In this document: piece by piece, positions 1 through 5,811 of the stretch
Position numbering within the stretch: position 1 is the first letter of the stretch
How the letters are laid out: each line of letters starts with the position of its first letter
From: Comamonadaceae bacterium
Lineage (GTDB): Bacteria > Pseudomonadota > Gammaproteobacteria > Burkholderiales > Burkholderiaceae_C
Length of the DNA stretch: 6,555 bases
Assembly: GCA_027490555.1 (NCBI GenBank)
Contig: JAIXXW010000378.1
Span: 1-6,555, forward strand
Direction: 5' to 3'
The notes under the pieces: model-generated
Databases searched by the model: none
What the model was told of the DNA's origin: nothing
What the model saw: the letters and a program-made list of their open reading frames with translations, nothing else
Made by a program: the position numbers and the translations under genes

Positions 1-453
1 AATGTGGTGCTGCGCTACGGTTTCAACGACGGGATCATCAGCTCTGAGGAGTTGTCGCGGTTTTTGTTCATCTGGATCACCTTTCTGGGCGCCATCGTGA
101 CCATGCGTGAAAACGGTCACCTGGGCCTGGATTCGGTGGTGCGCCAACTGAGCCTGCGCGGCAAAAAAATCGCCTTCGCTGTGTCGAATCTGCTGATGCT
201 GGGGTGCTGCGTGCTGATGTTTTACGGCACCCTCAAACAACACGGCATCAACGCCAGCACGCGTTCGGCCGTGACCGAACTGCCCATGAGCTGGGTCTAT
301 GGCGTCGGCTACGTCACCAGTGTGGCGATGGGGCTGATGATTTTGGGCAAGCTGGTCCAGCTGGCCAAAGGCAACTTCAAGGAATCGGACCTGATCCAGG
401 TGCAAGACTCCGAGGAAGTGGCCACCGCCCACGCCAAGGAGCTCAGCAAATGA
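1..453 (+). CDS. dctQ: TRAP transporter small membrane subunit (DctQ family), 5'-truncated by the window edge
   Basis: This is the small integral-membrane subunit of a tripartite ATP-independent periplasmic (TRAP) transporter. It pairs with DctM in the inner membrane to take up carboxylates or sugar acids delivered by a periplasmic binding protein. The reading frame is open from base 1 and begins with NVVLRYGFN, a conserved DctQ segment that lies after the first membrane helix, so the true start and helix 1 are outside the window; the GTG at position 4 is internal. In the 150 visible residues there are three hydrophobic segments (about 21-35, 57-76 and 98-119), the conserved SEEL...FIWITFLGA region, and the ENGHLGLD motif at 37-44. 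The tail from about 120 is polar and probably cytoplasmic. The stop overlaps the dctM start as ATGA. A dctP binding-protein gene is expected upstream but is not visible. The family call is firm; the substrate is inferred only from the downstream genes. Confidence 0.9.
   Translation, partial: NVVLRYGFNDGIISSEELSRFLFIWITFLGAIVTMRENGHLGLDSVVRQLSLRGKKIAFAVSNLLMLGCCVLMFYGTLKQHGINASTRSAVTELPMSWVYGVGYVTSVAMGLMILGKLVQLAKGNFKESDLIQVQDSEEVATAHAKELSK
436..441 (+). promoter_or_regulatory. Shine-Dalgarno site for dctM
   Basis: AAGGAG lies 8 bases before the ATG at 450, inside the last codons of the upstream dctQ gene. It is the best ribosome binding site in the window. It fixes the dctM start at 450 rather than at any upstream in-frame start, and fits coupled translation through the ATGA overlap. 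Confidence 0.8.
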
Positions 454-1733
454 CCGTCCTGGTTTTCATAGTTTCCTTGCTGGCGGCCATGGCCTTGGGC
501 ATGCCGCTGGCGTTTTCGCTGATCGTCTCTGGCGTGGCCCTGATGCTGCACCTGGACAACTTCGACACCCAGATCGTGTCGCAAAACCTGATCAACGGCG
601 CCGACAATTTCCCGCTCATGGCGGTGCCCTTTTTCATGCTCGCTGGCGAACTCATGAATGCGGGCGGCATGAGCCGCCGCATCGTCAATTCGGCCATGGT
701 TTGGGTCGGACACTTCAGAGGGGGCCTGGGCTATGTGGCGGTGTTCGCTGCCATCGTCATGGCCAGCCTGTCGGGCTCGGCCGTGGCCGACACCGCGGCA
801 CTGGCGGCGGTGTTGATGCCCATGATGCGCGATGCCGGCTACCGCATGGACCGCTCGGCCGGGCTGATCGCGGCCGGCGGCATCATCGCGCCGGTGATCC
901 CGCCGTCCATCGGCTTCATCCTGTTTGGCGTGATCGGCGGCGTGTCGATCTCCAAGCTGTTCATGGCGGGCATTTTCCCGGGCCTGCTGATGGGTTTTGC
1001 CCTGATCGTGACCTGGTGGATCGTGGCGCGCAAAGACCAGGTGGTGGTGGCCGAGAAAGTGCCCTTCAAAAAACGCATTCTGGTGACCCTGGACGCCTTC
1101 TGGTCTTACCTGCTGGCCGTCACCATCATCGGCGGCATGAAGATGGGTGTCTTCACACCCACCGAAGCGGCGGTGGTGGCCGTGGTGTATGCCTTGTTCG
1201 TGGGCCTGTTCATCTACCGCGAAATCAAGGTCAAGGACCTCTACCGCATCATCTTGTCGGCCGCCAAAACCTCTTCGGTGGTGATGTTCCTGGTGGCCGC
1301 AGCCCTGGTCTCGGCCTGGCTCATCACAGTGGCCAACATCCCGGCCCAGATCGTCGAGATCCTGCGCCCCTTCATCGACAACAAAACCCTGTTGATGGTC
1401 ATGCTGATGCTGCTGGTGATGATCGTGGGCACGGCGCTGGATTTTGCGCCCACGGTGCTGATCCTGACACCGGTGCTCATGCCCTTGGTGCGGGAAGCGG
1501 GCATTGACCCGGTGTATTTTGGCGTGCTGTTCATCATCAACAACGCCATCGGTTTGCTCACCCCGCCTGTGGGCACGGTGCTGAACGTGGTGTGCGGGGT
1601 GGGCCGCATCCCGATGCACGATGTGATCCGGGGCGTCATGCCTTTCCTGGTGTCCCAGGTGGTGGTGATGGGGGCGCTGATCGCCTTCCCCAGTCTGGTG
1701 ATGGTTCCCCTCAAATGGATGTTGATGCGATGA
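450..1733 (+). CDS. dctM: TRAP transporter large membrane subunit (DctM family)
   Basis: This is the large subunit that forms the ion-coupled (usually Na+-driven) transport path of a TRAP transporter in the inner membrane. At 427 residues it is the usual DctM length, and it is hydrophobic almost throughout, with about 11-12 membrane or re-entrant segments and one charged loop near 194-209. Family landmarks are visible: GMPLAF (17-22), PLMAVPFFMLAGELM (55-69), SGSAVADTAA (108-117), the PPS turn (151-153), GVFTPTEAA (233-241), DFAPT (331-335) and TPPVGT (371-376). The two half-molecules each carry an S/T-P-rich hairpin, as expected for the elevator fold. The start at 450 is chosen for its Shine-Dalgarno site, correct length and ATGA overlap with dctQ; the open frame continues upstream but does not look like DctM. 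The gene ends in an ATGA overlap with the following SDR. Its link to idonate/gluconate-type substrates is inferred from the neighbours. Confidence 0.95.
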   Translation: MTVLVFIVSLLAAMALGMPLAFSLIVSGVALMLHLDNFDTQIVSQNLINGADNFPLMAVPFFMLAGELMNAGGMSRRIVNSAMVWVGHFRGGLGYVAVFAAIVMASLSGSAVADTAALAAVLMPMMRDAGYRMDRSAGLIAAGGIIAPVIPPSIGFILFGVIGGVSISKLFMAGIFPGLLMGFALIVTWWIVARKDQVVVAEKVPFKKRILVTLDAFWSYLLAVTIIGGMKMGVFTPTEAAVVAVVYALFVGLFIYREIKVKDLYRIILSAAKTSSVVMFLVAAALVSAWLITVANIPAQIVEILRPFIDNKTLLMVMLMLLVMIVGTALDFAPTVLILTPVLMPLVREAGIDPVYFGVLFIINNAIGLLTPPVGTVLNVVCGVGRIPMHDVIRGVMPFLVSQVVVMGALIAFPSLVMVPLKWMLMR

Positions 1734-2497
1734 ATGTTCTGGACAGTTTCCAACTCCAGGGGCGCCGCGCCCTGATCACCGGCTCCTCGGCGGGCATTGG
1801 GCTGGCCCTGGCCCAGGCCCTGGCTCAGGCGGGCGCGCACGTGATCCTCAACGGGCGCACGGCCAGCAAAGTGCTGGCGGCGCAGCAAAGCCTGCAGGCA
1901 CAAGGCCTGTCGGTCAGCAGCGCGGTGTTCGATGTGACCCAAGCCGATCCTGTGCGCGCGGCCGTGGCGCAACTCGAGGCCGAAGGCCCCATCGACATCC
2001 TGGTCAACAACGCCGGCATGCAGATCCGGGGACCGCTGCACGAGTACCAGGACGCCGACTGGCACACGATCATGAAAACCAACCTGGACAGCGTCTATTT
2101 CGTGGGACAGGCCGTGGCCCAGAGGATGATCCCGCGCGGGCGCGGCAAGATCATCAACATCTGCTCGGTCCAAAGCGAACTGGGGCGTCCCGGCATTGCG
2201 CCCTACACCGCGACCAAAGGGGCCGTGAAAATGCTCACCAAGGGCATGGCCATCGACTGGGGCCCTTTCGGCATCAACGTCAACGGCATCGGCCCTGGCT
2301 ATTTCAAGACCGACATCAACCAGAAACTGGTCGATGACCCGGCCTTCAGCAGTTGGCTGGTGGGCCGCACCCCCAGCCGCCGCTGGGGCGATCTGCAGGA
2401 CCTGGGCGGAGCCGCCGTCTTTTTGGCCTCGGACGCTGCCCGCTTTGTGAATGGGCATATCCTTTACGTCGACGGCGGCGTGACCGCCACCCTCTGA
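1730..2497 (+). CDS. idnO: IdnO-like SDR, 5-keto-D-gluconate 5-reductase (gluconate 5-dehydrogenase)
   Basis: This short-chain dehydrogenase is predicted to interconvert 5-keto-D-gluconate and D-gluconate in the cytoplasm, the second step of L-idonate breakdown. The 255-residue length is typical. Visible motifs are TGSSAGIG (17-24, nucleotide-binding loop), NNAG (93-96), and the catalytic set Asn118, Ser146, Tyr159 and Lys163. Stretches such as INICSVQSELGR, KGAVKMLT, GPGYFKT, the WL..RTP..RWGD segment and FVNGH match E. coli IdnO closely from memory, well beyond general SDR similarity. Arg43 directly after beta-2 (NGR) favours NADP(H), where E. coli IdnO has NDI. The ATG at 1730 overlaps the dctM stop by four bases; an in-frame ATG at 1715 is possible but would add only five residues inside dctM. 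No strong ribosome binding site is seen, which fits translational coupling. Only 28 bases separate it from idnD. Family and role are well supported; the exact sugar acid is inferred. Confidence 0.88.
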   Translation: MNVLDSFQLQGRRALITGSSAGIGLALAQALAQAGAHVILNGRTASKVLAAQQSLQAQGLSVSSAVFDVTQADPVRAAVAQLEAEGPIDILVNNAGMQIRGPLHEYQDADWHTIMKTNLDSVYFVGQAVAQRMIPRGRGKIINICSVQSELGRPGIAPYTATKGAVKMLTKGMAIDWGPFGINVNGIGPGYFKTDINQKLVDDPAFSSWLVGRTPSRRWGDLQDLGGAAVFLASDAARFVNGHILYVDGGVTATL

Positions 2498-2525
2498 GTT
2501 CAACCCCTTTTCACCGGACCGCACC

Positions 2526-3566
2526 ATGAAATCCGTCGTCTGCCATTCGGCCCAAGACCTGCGCATTGAAAACACCGAACTTCCCCCGCTGGGTGAACAC
2601 CAGCTGCGGGTGAATGTGGCCTATGGCGGCATCTGCGGCTCGGACCTGCACTACTACCAGCATGGCGGCTTTGGCACCGTGCGCATCAAACAACCCATCG
2701 CCCTGGGCCATGAAATTTCCGGTGTGGTCGACGCTTTGGGCAGCCAGGTCAGCGGCTTCGCGCCGGGCCAGCGCATCGCGATCTCGCCCTCACGGCCCTG
2801 CGGGCACTGCCGCTTCTGCCAGGCCGGCCAGCACAACCACTGCCTGAACATGCGGTTTTATGGCAGCGCCATGCCATTCCCGCACATCCAGGGGGCGTTC
2901 AGCGAGCAACTCATCATCGAAGGCCACCAGGCCCACCCGATCGCCGACCACCTGAGCCTGTCCGAGGCCGCCTTGGCCGAGCCTTTGTCCGTGGGCCTGC
3001 ACGCCATCCAACGTGCGGGCAGCGTGCTGGGCAAGCAAGTGCTGGTCACAGGCTGCGGCCCCATTGGCTCGCTCTTGATCGGCGCTTTGCGCCGTGCAGG
3101 GGCCGCCCGCATCGTGGCCGCCGACATCGCCGATTTGCCCTTGAAATGCGCCCGGGAGATGGGCGCGGACGAGACCGTCCACCTTAAGCAACAGCCCCAG
3201 GCGATGGACCGCTACAAAGCCGACAAAGGCCAGTTTGATGTGGTGTTCGAGGCCTCGGGCAGCGAAGCCGCCCTGCGCCTGGGCCTGGACACCATCGTGC
3301 CGCGCGGCGTGCTGATCACCGTGGGCATGGGCGGTGACATCAGCCTGCCCATGACCCAGGTGGTCGCCAAAGAGGTGGACTTGCGCGGCACTTTCCGCTT
3401 TCATCCCGAATTTGCCACGGCCGTTCGCTTCCTCAACGAAGGCCTGGTCAACGGCAAACCGGTCATCACCGGCATCTTGCCCGTGGCCCGCGCCATCGAA
3501 GCCTTTGACCTGGCGGCCGACAAAAGCCAGTCACTCAAGGTACAGATTTCTTTCCAAAACGCCTGA
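2526..3566 (+). CDS. idnD: L-idonate 5-dehydrogenase (zinc-dependent medium-chain dehydrogenase)
   Basis: This enzyme is predicted to oxidise L-idonate to 5-keto-D-gluconate, feeding the IdnO-like reductase just upstream. At 346 residues it is a normal sorbitol-dehydrogenase-type protein. The catalytic zinc region shows GGICGSDLHYY (Cys37) and GHE (His62, Glu63), with Glu152 in AEPLSV as a further likely ligand. The structural zinc cysteines are Cys92, Cys95, Cys98 and Cys106. The Rossmann motif is TGCGPIG (175-181), and Asp200 at the end of beta-2 indicates NAD+ preference. The MRFYGSAMPFPH segment and FRFHPEF are close to E. coli IdnD, which separates it from ordinary sorbitol or threonine dehydrogenases. 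The ATG at 2526 has only a weak GGA seven bases upstream and no better start nearby. A role on another polyol acid is possible, but the idnO neighbour supports idonate. Confidence 0.88.
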   Translation: MKSVVCHSAQDLRIENTELPPLGEHQLRVNVAYGGICGSDLHYYQHGGFGTVRIKQPIALGHEISGVVDALGSQVSGFAPGQRIAISPSRPCGHCRFCQAGQHNHCLNMRFYGSAMPFPHIQGAFSEQLIIEGHQAHPIADHLSLSEAALAEPLSVGLHAIQRAGSVLGKQVLVTGCGPIGSLLIGALRRAGAARIVAADIADLPLKCAREMGADETVHLKQQPQAMDRYKADKGQFDVVFEASGSEAALRLGLDTIVPRGVLITVGMGGDISLPMTQVVAKEVDLRGTFRFHPEFATAVRFLNEGLVNGKPVITGILPVARAIEAFDLAADKSQSLKVQISFQNA

Positions 3567-3571
3567 AAATC

Positions 3572-3590
3572 AGAGGTTTTCAAGGCCTCT
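3572..3590 (+). other. Small stem-loop between idnD and the second SDR
   Basis: AGAGG (3572-3576) pairs with CCTCT (3586-3590), and two inner T-G pairs can extend the stem to seven, leaving a five-base loop. It sits six bases after the idnD stop in the 40-base gap before the next start. Only three T residues follow, so it is not a convincing terminator. It could damp read-through or protect the upstream message, or be chance. Confidence 0.3.
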
Positions 3591-3606
3591 TTAGAAAGTT
3601 CACCCC

Positions 3607-4356
3607 ATGTCGAAAATCGCCCTCGTCACCGGTGCCAGCTCTGGCATCGGCAAAGCCTGCGCCCTGGCCCTGCTCCAAGAAGGCTGGCAAGTCGTTCTGG
3701 TCGGCCGCCGCGCCGACGCGCTGGCCACGACCGTGTCGGAAGCGGGTGCCCATTCGGGCAACGCCCACGCCATCCCCACCGACCTGTCCAAGGAGTCCGA
3801 AGTCCAGGCGCTGTTCGGGCAGATCCGCTCGCGCTTTGGCCGCCTGGACCTGGTCTTCAACAACGCCGGCATCTCGCTGCCCTACACCCTGCCCGGCGAC
3901 TTGTCGGGGGACGAATGGCGCCGCGCTGTGGACATCAACCTCAACGGCGCTTTCTACACCCTGTCCCACGCTTTCAAGATGATGCAGGAGCAAAGCCCGC
4001 AAGGCGGCCGCATCATCAACAACGGCTCCATCTCGGCCCATGTGCCACGCCCCGGCTCGATCGCCTACACCGCCACCAAGCACGCCATCTCGGGCCTGAC
4101 CCGCGCCGCCTCGCTCGACGGACGCCCCTACAACATCGCCGTGGGCCAGATCGACATCGGCAACGTGGCCTCGGACATGACCCTCAAAATGGCCCAAGGT
4201 GTGCACCAGGCCGACCTGAGCATCAAGGCCGAGCCGCGCATGGACATGTCGGCCGTGGTGGAGACCTTCATGACCATGGCCCGCCTGCCCTTGTCGGCCA
4301 ACATCCTGTTCACCACCGTGATGGCCACCAACATGCCGTTTGTCGGCCGGGGTTGA
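3607..4356 (+). CDS. SDR family oxidoreductase, substrate unassigned
   Basis: This is a classical short-chain dehydrogenase of 249 residues, predicted to be a cytoplasmic NADP(H)-dependent oxidoreductase. The motifs are TGASSGIG (8-15), GRR (33-35) after beta-2 suggesting NADP(H), NNAG (85-88), and a complete catalytic set Asn111, Ser141, Tyr154 and Lys158. Where most SDRs have a Pro-Gly loop after beta-6, this one reads VGQIDIGNVASDM (179-191). That sequence belongs to a subgroup I recognise only as SDRs of uncharacterised function in proteobacterial catabolic clusters. It is clearly not a duplicate of the IdnO-like enzyme: the cofactor loop, substrate loop and C-terminus all differ. It lies 40 bases after idnD and 9 bases before gnd, so it is probably co-transcribed. 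Only a weak AGAAAG precedes the ATG. A role in reducing or oxidising a keto-sugar acid is inferred from context; the substrate cannot be read from the sequence. Confidence 0.85.
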   Translation: MSKIALVTGASSGIGKACALALLQEGWQVVLVGRRADALATTVSEAGAHSGNAHAIPTDLSKESEVQALFGQIRSRFGRLDLVFNNAGISLPYTLPGDLSGDEWRRAVDINLNGAFYTLSHAFKMMQEQSPQGGRIINNGSISAHVPRPGSIAYTATKHAISGLTRAASLDGRPYNIAVGQIDIGNVASDMTLKMAQGVHQADLSIKAEPRMDMSAVVETFMTMARLPLSANILFTTVMATNMPFVGRG

Positions 4357-4365
4357 GCGCTGTCC

Positions 4366-5775
4366 ATGCAGGCATACGACTTGGGCCTGATCGGCCTGGG
4401 GGTGATGGGTGAAAACCTGGCCCTGAACCTGCTCGGGCACGGTTATGCCGTCAGTGGTTTTGATCTGGATGCTGGCAAACGCCAGCGTTTCGCCGATCGG
4501 ACCCGGGGCTTGCAGGCCCAGGCCGCCCACTCGCTGGCCGAACTGGCAGGCTGCCTGCAGCGGCCGCGCTGCGTGTGGCTGATGGTGCCCGCCGGCCAGG
4601 CCGTGGACAGCGTGCTGGCCGAACTGCTGCCCCACTTGAGCCCAGGCGATGTGGTGATGGACGGCGGCAACACCCTCTACACCGACACGCAGCGCCGCCT
4701 GCAGTCCCTGGCGGGCTTGGGCATCCATTTCGTGGGCACCGGCGTCAGCGGTGGCGAAGAAGGCGCTTTGCATGGCCCGGCCCTGATGCCTGGCGGCGCT
4801 GCGACGGCCTGGCCGCGCATCAAGCCCATGCTGCAGGCCATCGCCGCCCAGACCGAGGATGGCCAGCCTTGCTGCGAATGGATGGGCCCCGGCGGATCGG
4901 GCCACTTCGTGAAAATGGTGCACAACGGCATCGAATACGCCGACATGCAAACCATCTGCGAGGCCTATGCGCTGATGCACCACCTGCTGGGCATGAGCCC
5001 GGCCGAGATGAGCGCGGTGTTCAGGGCATGGAACCAGGGCGAACTGGCCAGTTACCTGATGGGCATCACCGCCGACATCCTGGCGCACACCGATCCGGAG
5101 ACGGGCCGCGCCTTGGTCGATGTGATCCTGGACACGGCAGAACAAAAAGGCACCGGCAAATGGGCCAGCCAAGTGGCCCTGGACCTGGGCGTGACCGCCC
5201 CGACCATGGTCACGGCCGTGTTTGCCCGCACGCTGAGCAGCCTGCATGGCGAGAGGGCCCAGGCCGCCCGGGTGCTGCCGGGCCCGGCACCTCGCCCCGC
5301 TGCGCCGCGCGAGGCGGTGCTGGCCCACCTGCACAACGCCCTGCTGGCCGCCAAGGTCTGCGCCTACGCCCAGGGTTTCAGCCTGCTCAAGGCGGCCGAC
5401 CGCGAACACCAGTGGCAGTTGCCGATGGGCACGGTGGCCTCGGTCTGGCGAGCTGGCTGCATCATCCGAGCCCGCGTGCTCGAGGACATTCGCGCCAGCT
5501 TTGAGCACGCCCCGGACCTGGACAACCTGCTGATGGCCCCCCACTTTGCCGCTGTCATGGCGCGCTGCCACCAGGGCCTGCGTGAAACCGTGGCCATGGG
5601 CGCGCTGCACGGCGTGGCCCTGCCCTCGTTCATGAGCGCACTGGGCTATTACGACGCTTACCGCTCGGCCCGTTTGCCCGCCAACCTGCTGCAGGCGCAG
5701 CGCGACTATTTTGGCGCGCACACCTACCAGCGGATCGACCGTCCCGGCCAATTCCACACCCGCTGGAACCCCTGA
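4366..5775 (+). CDS. gnd: 6-phosphogluconate dehydrogenase (decarboxylating), long form with NAD+-type cofactor residues
   Basis: This enzyme oxidatively decarboxylates 6-phosphogluconate to ribulose 5-phosphate in the cytoplasm. At 469 residues it matches the long, dimeric form of E. coli Gnd along its whole length. The order is an N-terminal Rossmann domain (about 1-177), then the helical domain, then the C-terminal tail ending in HTYQRIDRPGQFHTRW. Substrate and catalytic motifs are intact: GTGVSGGEEGA (124-134), Lys183 and Glu190 in GHFVKMVHNGIEY, KGTGKW (261-266), RAGCIIRA (362-369), and the QRDYFGAHTYQRID block (445-458). The cofactor site is unusual: GLGVMG (10-15) replaces GxAxxG, Asp33-Leu34-Asp35 replaces Asn-Arg-Ser, and Pro75 replaces Lys in LMVKAG. 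Together these point to NAD+. The ATG at 4366 is nine bases after the preceding stop, with no clear ribosome binding site. In this operon it would finish conversion of gluconate-derived 6-phosphogluconate; the kinase is not in the window. Confidence 0.93.
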   Translation: MQAYDLGLIGLGVMGENLALNLLGHGYAVSGFDLDAGKRQRFADRTRGLQAQAAHSLAELAGCLQRPRCVWLMVPAGQAVDSVLAELLPHLSPGDVVMDGGNTLYTDTQRRLQSLAGLGIHFVGTGVSGGEEGALHGPALMPGGAATAWPRIKPMLQAIAAQTEDGQPCCEWMGPGGSGHFVKMVHNGIEYADMQTICEAYALMHHLLGMSPAEMSAVFRAWNQGELASYLMGITADILAHTDPETGRALVDVILDTAEQKGTGKWASQVALDLGVTAPTMVTAVFARTLSSLHGERAQAARVLPGPAPRPAAPREAVLAHLHNALLAAKVCAYAQGFSLLKAADREHQWQLPMGTVASVWRAGCIIRARVLEDIRASFEHAPDLDNLLMAPHFAAVMARCHQGLRETVAMGALHGVALPSFMSALGYYDAYRSARLPANLLQAQRDYFGAHTYQRIDRPGQFHTRWNP

Positions 5776-5793
5776 GCCGCTTGGCCCCAGGGG
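5769..5793. terminator. Stem-loop at the convergent end of gnd and the dehydratase gene
   Basis: CCCCTG (5769-5774) pairs perfectly with CAGGGG (5788-5793). Inside it, GCC (5776-5778) pairs with GGC (5783-5785) around a GCTT loop, leaving one unpaired A on the left and two C on the right. The structure covers the gnd stop codon and sits in the 36-base gap between two convergent genes, where a terminator for either strand would be expected. No T-tract follows on either strand, so intrinsic termination is unproven. Confidence 0.42.
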
Positions 5794-5811
5794 CGGGCTG
5801 AGGTCCACCGA

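Noticed and set aside
4..6. GTG as a real start of the small TRAP subunit
   Set aside because: The frame is open through base 1, and the first visible residues match an internal conserved DctQ segment after helix 1, so the gene is simply cut by the edge.
204..449. Upstream extension of the dctM frame by 82 codons
   Set aside because: The translation is Arg/Gln/Gly-rich and lies inside dctQ in another frame. The Shine-Dalgarno site and family length place the start at 450.
309..1619. A 436-codon open frame on the - strand opposite dctM, with extreme His content
   Set aside because: The His-rich, low-complexity translation mirrors the hydrophobic dctM codons. It has no ribosome binding site, motif or domain, so it is a shadow.
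1592..1729. Upstream extension of the IdnO-like frame by 46 codons inside dctM
   Set aside because: The added residues are not SDR-like, while the start at 1730 gives a standard N-terminus seven to ten residues before beta-1.
1241..2575. A 444-codon open frame on the - strand across the end of dctM and idnO
   Set aside because: It is antisense to two well-supported genes, crosses their junction and shows no family motifs.
3572..3594. Intrinsic terminator after idnD
   Set aside because: The stem is short, with wobble pairs and only three T residues after it. The next genes are closely spaced on the same strand, so it is listed only as a stem-loop.
3580..5808. A 742-codon open frame on the - strand opposite the second SDR and gnd
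   Set aside because: It runs exactly antisense to two strongly supported genes. Its translation is rich in His, Gly, Gln, Arg and Ala with no recognisable domain, which is the usual shadow produced by GC-rich third positions.
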